Assembly: GCA_021396245.1 (NCBI GenBank) | Contig: WNYE01000032.1 | Coordinates: 310,001 to 374,000, forward strand | DNA from: Sporothrix humicola | Taxonomy: Eukaryota; Ascomycota; Sordariomycetes; Ophiostomatales; Ophiostomataceae | Direction of reading: 5' to 3' | DNA: 64,000 nt | Shown here: positions 35,111 through 46,965 of the stretch, one piece after another | Numbering within the stretch: the first letter of the stretch is position 1 | Layout: each line of letters starts with the position of its first letter | Notes under the pieces: model-generated | Seen by the model: only the letters and a program-made list of their open reading frames with translations | What the model was told of the DNA's origin: nothing | Databases searched by the model: none | Program-made: the position numbers and the translations under genes

Positions 35111-37441
35111 ATGACGCCCCACGCCCGCAAGTTTTCGCTTTTTCAAGCATCTCTCAGAGCCTCGTCTGCTTCTGCCTCTTCTGCCGCCGCCGCCACCGCT
35201 TCTCAGGCACATGACACATGGGCTTCTTCTACATCCACTGATTCTGCCAATAACAATTTGCACGAGAACGAGCACCACCAACACCAGCACGACCATCACG
35301 AGTTCCACGACCACGCGCACCCCCGGACCCACCGCCACAGCCACTACCTGCCTTCGTCACGAGGCAAGAAGGGCCAGAACCGCAATGGCGACAGTGGCGC
35401 TCAGGTAGTTGAAGCGGTTGAAGCGGCCGACGCAGCTGCACCACAAAAAGCCGATATGCCGAACAACAACGAGCTGTGTCGCAGGCAGGCGAAAGCGTCC
35501 GGCACTGTTACCGAAATCGTCCAGACAATCTCCGTCGTTCAGGTCATTGACGGCAACGGTTCAATTGTCACTCTTCAAACTCTGTACACACCAACTGGTT
35601 CCACCGTGGATCCGTCCGACATAACACGCACGCCTACGGCAGGCACTCCGGCTGCCGAGCTGACAGCCACAGTCACGGGATCGCCAGGGCCCGCTGCAAA
35701 ATCGCCTGGAGGAGGAGCTGCAGGTGCAGGTGCAGGGGGGGAAGCACCGAGCTCATCGAGCTCGAGCTCCTCGAGCTCCTCAACTACTTTGTCATCCACT
35801 TCCTCCAGCAAGAAAGCGGCAGCTACGACCTCTCCCACACCTGCTGCACCAGCGACACCGGCTGCGCCAACTACACCAGCTGCAGAGCCGGCGACAGAAC
35901 AGCCAGCTACTGAGCCGGTTACCGAACCTGCTGCAGAATCTACACAGCCTGTGACTGAAGTTGCGCAACCGACCGACGCCCCTTCGCCCGCATCGGCTTT
36001 GCCTTCGAGTAACACTGCAGCAGCGCAACCAGGCACGACAGTTGTTGTTCCTTCAGACGGCACGCAAGGAACGGGAGTTCCCACTGAACCTGGCACTGTC
36101 GGCACCTCCAGCACATCTCCGGCAACCGTTCCGACCGGCTCTGGCTCTGACTCTGGTGCTGGCACAGTCCCCGTTCAGCAGCAGTCTTCGACAACGGCAC
36201 AAACCGCACCGGCCAACACTGGCGTGGGTGAGCCGTTCACAAACGGCACCGCGACCACACCAATTGCTATTCCTCTCACCACCGGCCCTTCTACGACTCC
36301 TCTGCCCGCTGCATTTAACAGCACCACCGCTCATATATACTCCAACAACACTCTGCAGCACACCCTCTTTGCCAACACATCACGTACCTCAACTACCTCT
36401 TCTCACCTCTACTCATCTTCGACTTTCTCGAGCTCGCTCATCGCATCCCGCTCTTCCTCATCCGCCTCCGGAGAAGCTACCGCTGCTGACGGTGCTGGTG
36501 GCGCAGGCGGAGGACCTGCAGGCACTGCGCCTGCGGCCGGCCCCACATCGACCTCCAACGACAACGACTCCTCTGGCCCGCCCACCAGCGTCTTGGTGGG
36601 CAGTGTCATTGGCGGTCTGGCTGGAATTGCTGTGCTGCTGGTCGTTGCCATGTTCCTGCTGAAGTGGAAGAAGAAGCGGGATGCACGTGGTCATCAGCTC
36701 TTGGGCGACGGCGATGATATGATTTCTGCACTGGCCGGCAGTGCTACTCGTGGTATGACCATGGGCGGTGGTACTGCTGGCGGTGCCGGCGGAGCCAGCG
36801 GACCTGGTGGTGGAGGTGACGGCCCAAGTGGTGGCAGTGGCCCTGTCACTGGTCCCAGCTCTGGCCCTTCCTCTGGCCCCGCTGGTGGCATGTCGGAGAA
36901 CCGCACTACATTCCTCATGCCATTCGCAGCTGCACTCGCCTCCGGCCAGAAGCGTCTGTCACGTGGAACGACGGGCGGCCACACATTCTCCTCTGAGGGG
37001 AGCAGCAGTGCGGCTGGCAGTGGCACTACTGAACGCGGATTCTACCGTGTGTCGGGCAAGAAGCTGCCGTCGGTTCTGCAGCACGGCGGCGACGGCTACG
37101 AAGATCCACGCGAGAGCATGATGAGTGTTAACCCATCGCTGTACCGTGACTCGCAGGGGTTCTTTGGCGGTGCAGGCGGACCTGCTACGACACCTGTCTC
37201 TCGCTATGCCGTCGGCTCGCCTATGCGGCCTGAGAGTGGTGTTCCGATCTTCCAGCCGGGTCCCGGCAAGGCTGTTGCCATGCGTGTTCCACTGTCTCGT
37301 CACGGCTCCTCCATACACGACGATATTGCCTCTGTCCGGAACCTCACACCCCCGCCAGGCATTGACCCCATCGGCCGGTCCTTGGCCTCCCAAGACAACT
37401 CTCGGGCTTCCGGATCTCGCTTCACCGAGGACATTTTCTGA
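35111..37441 (+). CDS. Ser/Thr-rich single-pass membrane protein (possible surface sensor)
   Basis: This intronless frame encodes 776 residues. The N-terminal part has a His-rich patch, then a conserved-looking segment (about 129-165, including TVTEIVQTISVVQVIDGNG). A long Ser/Thr/Pro/Ala-rich stretch (about 180-490), with a poly-Ser run and PATEPATE-like repeats, should be heavily O-glycosylated. One transmembrane helix follows at about 494-517 (VGSVIGGLAGIAVLLVVAMF), flanked by the stop-transfer KWKKKR. The ~260-residue tail is Gly/Ser-rich and ends in a conserved-looking Pro/Ser region. This architecture resembles Wsc/Mid2/Msb2-type surface proteins, but no WSC or Cys-rich domain is present, so no name is given. 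The start (ATG after TTTCACG) gives no obvious signal peptide; either the protein inserts by its internal helix or an upstream exon is missed. Confidence 0.75.
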   Translation: MTPHARKFSLFQASLRASSASASSAAAATASQAHDTWASSTSTDSANNNLHENEHHQHQHDHHEFHDHAHPRTHRHSHYLPSSRGKKGQNRNGDSGAQVVEAVEAADAAAPQKADMPNNNELCRRQAKASGTVTEIVQTISVVQVIDGNGSIVTLQTLYTPTGSTVDPSDITRTPTAGTPAAELTATVTGSPGPAAKSPGGGAAGAGAGGEAPSSSSSSSSSSSTTLSSTSSSKKAAATTSPTPAAPATPAAPTTPAAEPATEQPATEPVTEPAAESTQPVTEVAQPTDAPSPASALPSSNTAAAQPGTTVVVPSDGTQGTGVPTEPGTVGTSSTSPATVPTGSGSDSGAGTVPVQQQSSTTAQTAPANTGVGEPFTNGTATTPIAIPLTTGPSTTPLPAAFNSTTAHIYSNNTLQHTLFANTSRTSTTSSHLYSSSTFSSSLIASRSSSSASGEATAADGAGGAGGGPAGTAPAAGPTSTSNDNDSSGPPTSVLVGSVIGGLAGIAVLLVVAMFLLKWKKKRDARGHQLLGDGDDMISALAGSATRGMTMGGGTAGGAGGASGPGGGGDGPSGGSGPVTGPSSGPSSGPAGGMSENRTTFLMPFAAALASGQKRLSRGTTGGHTFSSEGSSSAAGSGTTERGFYRVSGKKLPSVLQHGGDGYEDPRESMMSVNPSLYRDSQGFFGGAGGPATTPVSRYAVGSPMRPESGVPIFQPGPGKAVAMRVPLSRHGSSIHDDIASVRNLTPPPGIDPIGRSLASQDNSRASGSRFTEDIF

Positions 37442-40400
37442 CGAAGATGAATCTGAATGGTGTCTCTCGGCACATAATAATGTCTAAAATACCACCTCCC
37501 TCTCCCAACAAAAAATCACTCATATCTACGTTACCATCTAAACCAACATCTACACCAACACGAAGCATGGGCTGGCGTTTGATTTTCCCACTTCCATTTT
37601 TTTCATTTTCATTTCATCTTCACTGTGTATTTTTTTTCTCGGGGATAGATTTGCTGGCGCCTCAAAATATTTTTAGGGGCTCACCTGTTTATTGTGTTCC
37701 TCCTTTCTCTACACTCGCTCACTCACAACGTTTATTTTTGATTTCTTTTTTGTCATCTTTTTTTATATATCCTCACTGGCCTCCTGGCCCTGTTTTCTTT
37801 TCTTTTCTTCATTTTCTATTCACTTCCATCTTGTTATCCTTTTTGCCTCCATAGACAATGATGACTATAGAGGTTGTTTATTTTTTCCATAGCCAAGTCG
37901 TGCACTGTTTGCTTGTCAAAAAAGCGAAAAGCCAGCTACTTTGAATTGAAGGGAAGACATCTGTCTTCCATCTTATTAACTTTTCTCTCCCTTTCTTTTA
38001 TTGTTCATGCTTCGACAGTACTATGCATGGTCTCGGTCTTTATCTATCTCGCCTCGCATGCACATAAACTGGAGTCTGATATCTATTTGACCTCCTCAGA
38101 GAAAATAAGAAAACAATTTAAAATATAAAACTCCTTGAAATTTAAAACAACCCAATTTACTGAAGAAGGAGCATGTCTCAATTTGAAAACCAGCCGTTGC
38201 CCTGTGACCTGTAGGTCTATAAAGACGTCCATTTTTCTCTCTCACTTGTCGGTGTGTAACGTGAAAAGCGACCGACGACTAGGTTGTAGAAAAATGATCG
38301 AGCCAAGGATAAATCAGAACGAAAAGACCGTCGACGCCTACGGAGTACGTATGGAGTAGACAATGTGCTCAGCCCTGTGGATAGCATGTGTTAAATCTCG
38401 TGATGGGTGAGACCTAACGTCCACACGTCCCCGTTTTCGCTGTCCTTTTTATCTGAAATATCCCCTTACTTGATCGCTTGTTGCGCCCTCCGCCACGTTC
38501 TGCCAAATCAAGTCCAAAAATAGGACATACGTGTAAACGCAACTGGCATCTGCAACTATGGGGGATTGTTGGGGTATACCAACTGCAGGCAACGTTTCCT
38601 GTCGTTGATATCTTGCTCGTTCTTCACGTGGCTTGCATTTTCTTCATCGCGAGGAGGACGATCTTGCACGACCTGCCACGACTTGCCATGATCGGAGTCG
38701 ATTGTTTGACCGACCATGAATCAACATGAATCAAGTCGACCGTTGGGAAAAAGAGTACCACCGGGAAATAAACAAAGAGTTGATCTCGAATGCTGTTTAC
38801 AAAATTAGTTATCTTGAAGTGCTTCTTTTGTGAGGAGGAATCTATTTTTGGAAACCGTAGAGGACTACCTATCAATGTAAGGGATATATTCAAATCGCAA
38901 AGTGACTGCTCGGTTAGATACTGCACCTCTGTGCCATTCGCAGCCTCTATTTTGTGATTAACAATCAGGGCACATTTTGCACGGGGCATCCAACCACCAA
39001 GGTGTTTTCGGTTACTTTCTATCTCTTCTTTCTGCTTCTTTCTTCCTTGGGTCGCGGAGCCTTTTCCAGATCTGATGTTCTTTCTTGGAAACAGTTTACA
39101 CCCTGGCCGTACCAAGCTTTTCAGAGTCGCATCTTACTTAGTTTCTTTTTTTTTTCTTTTCTTTTCTTGAAAATCATTTTTTATGTACCTCGTCACGACG
39201 GGAAGCGCAATGTATGAAGCGTGAGAAGGAGGGGGATTGGTATCTGACTCCGTAGGTTGGTAGACATGCGGTGCTCTTGTCCTTGCATCGGTTTGTTGTG
39301 AGACAGTCCTGAAACAGGCAGTGGAGGGCACAAGAAAAGAGAAGAAGGGGACAGAAACGATGGGCATTGCAGACGACGGAGAGAAATACTCTGAAAATCA
39401 AATGAGAGACAGAATGCGAGATGAGAGAACCAAGAAAGCAGAGCGTCCCGGCAATGCATCTTGCTTTTTGCTTGGAGGATGCTGTCAGGTATTTGATGCT
39501 TTGAGTTTTGTGTGCATTTGATGCTCATTTTGATGCTTTTTTGTGTTAAATCCGCGAAACGCTGACAGACCTCTCGCATATTGGCGATGTCCACCGGTGC
39601 CTCAGCGCTTGGACTGTATTCTGGCCTGGCCCTTGCTTGACGTTTTCCCTTGTCGTCGTTTTTTTGTTCGACAGGCCTTTGGAAACACCCTGACAAATTC
39701 AATTAAAGATGTTGCACTCGATTCTCCTGCCTCGTCATGATCAAGGTCAAGGCCAAGGTCTGCGATTGGGATGGGATGGTGATAGGCGAGCGAATTAAGA
39801 CTGGGCAAAGACCAGCGAAGAAACACACTGTCCGTTTTTTTTTTTCTGACGAAACAAACTGAAACATGGGGCGACGAAGCACACTCATACAACGAAAATT
39901 ATTTGTGGTATTTTACGACATACAGGCGGGAAAAGAAGAGGAGAAGAGAAGGACGATAAAAACGGGGAACAAAACGGCATGTCCCGCCGTCTGTAAAAAG
40001 TGTGCCCTCTCCTTCATCTTGAATTCCCTTTTGTTTTGCATGTGTCTCTCGCTGATTTTCCATTTCCATCTCCACTTGGCGATTCTTCCCTATTCTTCAC
40101 CGTCAAAAGAGCGGCCGGCTCTGTCGCATCCCGATCAGATGTTTACCCACTCTGCCTGTCCTCCACTTTTTGCCCTTTTTGCCCAGCCTCTACGACGGAT
40201 ATCAATCCACTTCTTCACAACAGGGACGACGTACGTTTGCGTCTCTTCTCGATCTGTACACCAAATGAGCCCATAAACAAATCAAATGAAATTCATTCGA
40301 ATTTCCCCGTACTTTGTGCGTCGTACACATTCCCAATACGAAAGACGCCGTTGGCACAGGAAAGTACTTTGTTTTGGATCTCTTCCTGTGCCTGGTGCCT

Positions 40401-41395
40401 TAATTTCTATTTGATGATAGGCTAGTCCGTTGAAACGGAGAATTCCGCGGAATGGCTCTTGTATCTTTGATACATTTCAACAAAAAAGATACTGCGAACC
40501 AACATCCAACAGGCGGCAAAATATTGTCCGTGAGTGTGTCATTGTGTGTCATTGCCTTTTGTATCTTACAGGTGCTCCGTATCGTACCGTTCTTCCCTCA
40601 CACATCAACCCCTTCACCACCACCCCTGGAAGTTTTGTCGTTGTTTTTCTGTGTCTTTTCAGCGCCTCCTGTCTGTGTGGCGCACCGTCTGTCCTCTGTT
40701 TCCCTTTTTGACTCCTATCCATCCATTTCTGTGCCCGTCTTTTGCACACATACGACGTACTTCCCTGTCGCCTGCCGCAATGTTGTTTGTATCTTTATAT
40801 CCCTCTCTATTTTTATTTTATTGATTTTGTACTCTCTAGACAGGGTGGGTTCGGATTGTTTGGACAGTCCGCAGACAGGAATCCGTCTCAACTTTGGCAG
40901 TCTCAAGTCTGAGGCCGCCTGCCAAGGGTAGTGAGAGTGAGAAGTAAGAGCAAGAAGTGAAGCAAACAGTATATCGACTTCAAGACAGATGGATATATTT
41001 ATTGAAAGTGAGGCTCAATTGGGCTTCGTGATTGTTGACTTTAGCGATTGGAAGATGAACAAAAGCGACAACTCCCGATTCAACATCTCCAACCACGAGG
41101 ACAACCACAATCGCATCCTGGCGACAGGCAATTCGCCCGAGTCCCCTTGCCCCCATTTCTCATCCCAAAACACGCGGAATGCTCGGCGCTGCAACGTGAG
41201 AGGAAAACCCTCAACCCAAATGGCTTGCGCCACGCTTTTTGCGTTTTTACGCTTTCACGGAGCAATACGTCGTCGGTCCCTTCCCGTTTGGTGTTCAGAC
41301 CTGTCGCTGACTGCCGCTGGTGCCCATCCTCAAGCCATCCTTGCCTCCTTTCCGGCTCGACTGCCACGCTAGCGGCTCTTCTCTTTCCCCAAATG

Positions 41396-41417
41396 GGCCC
41401 CTACGCAGGTAGGGGCC
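41396..41417. repeat. Hairpin: 9-bp stem, 4-nt loop
   Basis: The arms GGCCCCTAC and GTAGGGGCC are perfect reverse complements around GCAG. As RNA this would be a stable GC-rich hairpin, but no neighbouring gene end or T-run makes it a recognised terminator. Confidence 0.75.
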
Positions 41418-42490
41418 GCTCGCCGCGTTGTGCTCTTTCTCTCCAACGGGGCTCCTTCCTAGAATCCCAACTTCAAAAGCAAGTCGAAACGTTCTTGACT
41501 CGCTCGGCCGGACGCAGCGTCGCACTTGCCCTTGATGCTCGATATTATCTGCAGGAACTTTCTGGGCAGGAGCGTTTCTTACCTATGTCGCACTCCGTAT
41601 CTGGGATTCGTCGCAGGGAAGGCGCTCTTCATTGTAACGCCGTCCCTTGCGCTTGCCCCCCGTTGGCATCGACAGACCAACCAGAGACGAGACGGGGGAA
41701 GGTACAAAACCACAACCACAAAACCACCAAAATCACAAAACGCCCTTGTAAAACGGTCCGTCGTAATACATCAAGGAAAACGCTACTTATGTGTACGCTA
41801 CGGGCTTTGGTTCTGTGTGCTAGTGGTGCCTCTTCTCACTGTGACTCCCCTGTGCTTCACTTGTAGCTCGCTGTGTCTCCCTGTGCCTGACCTGTAACAG
41901 CCATCAGACTGACACTAGACCAACTGTCTGAAGCCTGACTCGCCAGGAAAACAGAAACCAGCGCTATGAATTGCGCCCGTACTAGTAGCGCCTAGCGCAC
42001 CTGCCCACTCTCCTGCTACTTTCTGCCGTCTTACACTAGAGCAAGGGGGGTGGAGCCAGAGGAGGAAGGAGTGAAAGGGTGATGAGGACGAAGAAGGGGG
42101 GAAGGGACCCGCTAAACCTCCGGGGACTCGGGCTGGAACTGGAACCAAATCCAAAACTCGAACAGGAAGCGACCGCCTGTTTCTGCGTTTCTGCGCCTGC
42201 CTGCAACTGCACCATATGCACGTCGCTACTGCCACTTTACGAGTCGTATCTCACTCTTGCATCTTTTCTCTTTGTTGCCAATTCCTTCCCGCTTTCCTCG
42301 TTTCAATTCTCACGAACCCTTTTACACCTACAACTTTTTTGCCTCATTTCTAATTTTCCCATTCTCGGATTCTTTCTTGTGCACTCTGAAGTTCCTCCTC
42401 CTCTCATCCGACATCCGCTCACCACCAACTCTCTCGCATACAGAGTACACACACATCTGCCACATTCACGTCGTTAACGATAACCTGCTG

Positions 42491-42529
42491 ATGACTGTTA
42501 CGCTTCGCCTCCTCCTCTCTGACTTTTGA
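42491..42529 (+). promoter_or_regulatory. uORF in the Zn2Cys6 gene leader
   Basis: A 12-codon open frame (MTVTLRLLLSDF) with its stop 261 nt before the main ATG. It would matter only if transcription starts upstream of 42491, which is unknown. Confidence 0.35.
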
Positions 42530-42790
42530 ACGACACACGATATTTTACCAGCTGACGCCCAGCTGAACACCGACGACACTGACACCGTCCCCGGCCGTAC
42601 CCGAACGCCGACTGAACACCGTAGAGGCAATTAGAAGCCCGATTTCGAGCTTGTCGCAACGACCGAGCATTCCGACGCCCGCTAATTGCGGCGCCGTTCG
42701 ACAATCTGATTTGTTCTCGAATTATCGAACGCTCATACACTTCCGAGAACACACTGCACACTCTCGGCCATTCCGCCGACAACGTCACAC

Positions 42791-45700
42791 ATGGACCGTC
42801 CACACCACATGGGCAGTCCCGACCAGGGCTTCCCGCTGCCGTCGCTGCCGCCCATCTCCGCGCCGCCACTGCTGAACCGCCAGCCACAGCTCTTTGGCAA
42901 CACCTTTGACCGCCTGCCGCCCATTCACATGCCCTCCGACATGGCCGCCGCCCACATGTTTGGCAGCGACCCCAACGCCTACATGGACGATGCCAACGAG
43001 GCCAAGCGGCGACGCATTGCCCGCGCCTGCGACATGTGCCGCAAGAAGAAGATCAAGTGCGACGGCAAGATGCCCTCATGCACGCACTGTGTCAACTATA
43101 AGACAAAATGCGTTTTTACGCAAGTGGAAAAGAAGCGCAGCCCGCCAAAGGGGTGAGTACAAACTGCCGGCTGGCATACAGAAAATCAACGCCCATTTTT
43201 GCTAACATTTTGCCCTCTCCAGCGCCAAATACATTGAAGGCCTCGAGAACCGCTTGGTGCGCATGGAGAGCCTCCTGCGCCTGTCAGGTCTACTCGACGA
43301 AGACGACGGTGCCACCGATCTCGGCACACTCGAAAAGCGCCTGGCTGAGAAGCACCGCGAGTCCCAACTGGCTTCCCAGGCCGCTTCGAACCCTTCCTCG
43401 CCCTCCCAAACCACATCCGGAAACGAGTCCACACCACGCAGCTCCATCACATCACCGGAGCCCGGCAAGGAACGTGAAGCTGGCGCCAGCGGCAACGCCA
43501 ACGAAAGCACCAGCGGAGGCACAGGAAACGGGGCTGAGGGCAAGAGCGGCGGCAGCGGCGGCGATGGGACCACAGGTAAAAAGTCGTCCAGCTCGTCCGG
43601 CAAGAAACACGGCGGCCGCAAGGAGGAAGAGGTCGAGGCCCTGTCTGAGATGATGTGCTCGCTTGTGACTAACCATGAGGGCGAGACGCGTTACATCGGC
43701 TCGTCCTCGGGTTTCTCCATCTTCTCGCCCAAGGGTATGCAGTGGGTCAACGAGCGCACCGGCGACAACTCATTCCAGCAGATGATTTCCAATGTCTCCA
43801 TGGATGACAACAAGTGGACCAACTGGAAGCCCGAGATCTTTGCCGACCTCTTCAGTCGACCGATCTTCCGGCCACTGCCGCCCAAGCCCGAGGCCCTGTC
43901 TTTACTCAAGGATTTCTTTGAGAACTTTAACTGCATGTTCCCACTCTTCCACCAGCCTACCTTCATGCACCTGGTGGAGCGCCAGTACTCGAAAGACCCT
44001 TACGAGGGCTCCGGCTGGTGGGCCAGTCTCAACGTGGCCCTGGCCATTGCCCACCGTCTGCGAGTCATGAGCAACCTTGTGCCCCAAGAGGAGGACGACA
44101 AGGCTTGGGCTTACCTGAAGAACGCCATGGCCGTCTTCTCTGAGCTTGCCATGCGCAACACGGATCTTCTCAGTGTCCAGGCTCTGCTGGGTATGGCTCT
44201 CTTCATGCAGGGCACGCCCAACCCGCAGCCTACGTTCCTGCTGATTGCCGCCGCCATCCGTTTGTCTCACAGCATTGGTCTCCACAAGAAGGGCACCGGT
44301 TTCAACCTCAACCCCATTGAGATTGAGCAGCGCAAACGCGTTTTCTGGATCGGCTACATGCTCGACAAGGATCTGTGCTTGCGGTCCGGCCGCCCTCCCG
44401 CACAGGACGATGACGATATGAACGTCGAACTGCCTGACGCTGACCCTGCCGACAACATCGGCAACATCCCGCTGGGCGACGGCAAGGGCAAGATGAACCT
44501 GTTCCGCGTCATGTGCGAGTTTGCACTGATTGAGAGCAAGGTCTACAAGCGCCTGTACTCGACCAAGGCCACCAAGCAGACAGTGGGCGAGCTGCTCAAT
44601 ACGATTGGCGAGCTTGACCAGGAGCTCGAGGACTGGAAGGACAGCATCCCCATCGACTTCCGCCCTGAGCACGAGATCAAGGCCTCGCACACACCCCTCA
44701 TACTACATATTGTCATGCTGCACTTTACCTACTACAACTGCCTGACAACAATCCACCGCATGTGCGTCCACCACGGCTACTGGACGAGCCGCCTATCCAA
44801 CTATGCCATCCAAGGCCTCAATGCCAAGCCACTCAACCCGCGTGTCTACTCGTCCGCGGCCCTCTGCGTGTCATCGGCGCGTGCCTCCATCTCTCTGTTG
44901 AAGTACATTCCACAGGGTGACTTCTCATGTGTCTGGCTGATTCTGTACTTTTCAGTGTCGGCGCTTGTCACGCTGTTTGGCAACGCACTACAGAATCCAG
45001 TCGACCCGCGCGCACGTTCCGATACGCGCCTCATGAGTTTAGTGGTGACTTTCCTTTCCATGCTTGGTCAGGAAGCCGAGAGTGGTGGCGTGCACCGCAT
45101 GCTGGGTGTTTGCAGCGAGTTTGAGCGCATCGCCAAGGTCGTTATCGACAAGGCCGAGAAGGAGCAATCCAACCGCCGCAAGCGCAAGAACACCGACGCC
45201 CACGAAGCCGCGCCGGCCAAGTCAGCACCAGGTGCCTCGTCATCGACTGCATCTACGGTCAATGGCGGCAACTCGGCGGCGGCTAAGACTGGCAGTGCCA
45301 ATGCAAACGCGAATGACAAGAAAGGCCAGTCGTCAGCCTCTTCTCCACGCCCGGCATCACGGTCCCAGTCACTGGCACCAGGGACATCGTCGCAAACGCC
45401 ACGGCCCACATCATCGTGCAGCACGACTACAACGGCATACCAGAACACGCCGAGCGCTACCCCCGCCGAGGCTGCTGCTGCCGCTCATACTGCTGCTGAG
45501 ATTGTCAACAGCCACAAGAACGGCAACTCGAAGCGCCACAACAACAATAACAACAACAATATGCACCACATGAGCAGTGCATCGGTGGCAGCCAGCATGT
45601 ACGCCAACAGTCCGATGAACAACATGAACGGCAACCCGGCAGCCAACCCCAACGGAAACACGCCTTCGCCCGGCATGCCGCCCAACACATGGCCGACCGA

Positions 45701-46031
45701 CTATGCAAACATGGCTGCCACATCGGCTCCTGGTATGGGCGGTACGACGGTGACGGATATGGGCCAGAACGGTGGGATTATGGCCGAAATCGACTTCATG
45801 TCTTTCTCGGACCTCACAGGCTTTGGCTCCATCCCGTCTGATATGCCGCCGCCGCCTCCGCACGACCTGGGTGATCTGCAGTCGCCGCCCATGATGCCTG
45901 ATGGCATGCCGAGCAACCAGTTCTTGCCTCAGGATCTGTTCAGTATCCCGATGACGCTTGACTGGAGCTTCTCGGGCCTGGGCGACGGCATGTATGCCAC
46001 CATGGAGAACAGTGGTTTCGACGTGATATAA
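42791..46031 (+). CDS. Zn2Cys6 transcription factor with fungal-specific regulatory domain
   Basis: I model two exons, 42791-43152 and 43223-46031, with a 70-nt intron (GTGAGT...CTAACATTTTGCCCTCTCCAG), giving 1056 residues. The binuclear zinc cluster at 80-107 (six Cys spaced C-x2-C-x6-C-x6-C-x2-C-x6-C) follows basic AKRRRIARA. The intron falls just after the cluster and joins PPKG to AKYIEGLENRL, a heptad-like linker probably used for dimerisation. From about residue 350 the fungal-specific regulatory domain runs through FPLFHQPTF, GMALFMQGTPNPQPTF, IRLSHSIGLH and KRVFWIGYMLDKDLCLRSGR. The tail is Ser/Asn-rich with poly-Asn and Met/Pro stretches typical of activation regions. It should bind CGG-type sites in the nucleus. 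The target pathway is not clear; carbon or lipid regulators with similar clusters exist, but I did not recognise a specific orthologue. Confidence 0.92.
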
Positions 46032-46965
46032 CCCGCGAAGGTGTTCTACCTCCTTGCTCTCTTTTATCATTTTTATACTGTTTTGGTTATTTTTTTCTTG
46101 ATTCTTTATGATTTTGCGATTTATGACATGGCGTGTTCATATTTGAGGATATTTTTGTTTCTTTCATTGGGTAGTTTTGCTTTCCCCATTTCTTCTGTTG
46201 TCTCATCTTGATAGCCACGTTTGGGAAGGGCGTTTTTGTTGTTTTCTTCTTGTTTATTTGTTCATTTTTTTGGCTTTGATTCACTTGTCCTTTGATTCGT
46301 TTCAGTACTCCTCTCTGTCTTTTACCAATGTTTTGAACCAAAGACCAAAGCAGCCTTAATATCAGGTCCTTTTTATTCCACCCCATCCTACTTTGTTGAG
46401 TATTATTGAGTCTCGCGTGTTCTTGATTTAAGGTTAACGCAAAATGGAAATTCGCAGCGACCTGTCAAAATGAATCTCGAACAAATTGCAGCAAATTCTT
46501 CCCCCATAATTTCGCAACATTTGCACGTGCTTTTTACTGGCTCGGAGGGGTGCTGGTTCCCCCCTTTGTGGTCCTCTATTAATGGGCAGATTTAGGAGAG
46601 TTAGACAGGACGATCCCCTGTAAGTGCTGGTAGACCACTGTAAAGTTTGGCGGCTTTCGCGCCCATTCGCGCCCTCGCGGCACTACGTAATGGTGGGGAA
46701 AGCTTCAAACCACCGACAGGCCGAGGATAAGCGGTATGCCGACAGGCGCCTTCCCTTTCTTTTTCTGACTCGTTTTGTGTGTGTGTGTGGTTGAGACAGC
46801 TCCGTGCCTTCCTTATGAGGACTGGAGATTCAAAACATATACTTTCCCTAATTTTTCTCTCCTTCCTCTTTTTTTGTCCGACCTTTTTGCCTGTTTTCTA
46901 CATCTCCAATTGACGAACGGTTTCGACTTCTACCTCCCGTCTTCCTACCCCACATTCTCGACACA
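46032..46965. promoter_or_regulatory. Zn2Cys6 gene 3' end and dehydrogenase promoter
   Basis: The first ~350 bp are T-rich 3' flank. The part from about 46740 to 46965 is C/T-rich with a short GT run and fits the leader of the dehydrogenase. No gene or specific site is recognised. Confidence 0.45.

Larger units (their letters stand above)
37442..42790. other. 5.3-kb intergenic region upstream of the Zn2Cys6 gene; no gene seen
   Basis: Bases 37442-38130 are T-rich 3' flank of the membrane protein gene. Beyond that the sequence is unique and mixed, with copies of the octamer ACTCCGTA/TACGGAGT at 38339-38346, 39247-39254 and 41592-41599 and a strong hairpin at 41396-41417. A 272-codon open frame around 41048-41866 lacks a nearby ATG and any domain. 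Bases 42200-42790 are C/T-rich and fit a leader with a uORF. Confidence 0.5.

Noticed and set aside
41048..41866. 272-codon plus-strand open frame
   Set aside because: It has no ATG near its start, no domain, and contains a strong hairpin. It may be a non-coding transcript, but there is no coding evidence.
43902..44690. 262-codon minus-strand open frame opposite the Zn2Cys6 gene
   Set aside because: It is a shadow of the conserved regulatory domain on the plus strand.
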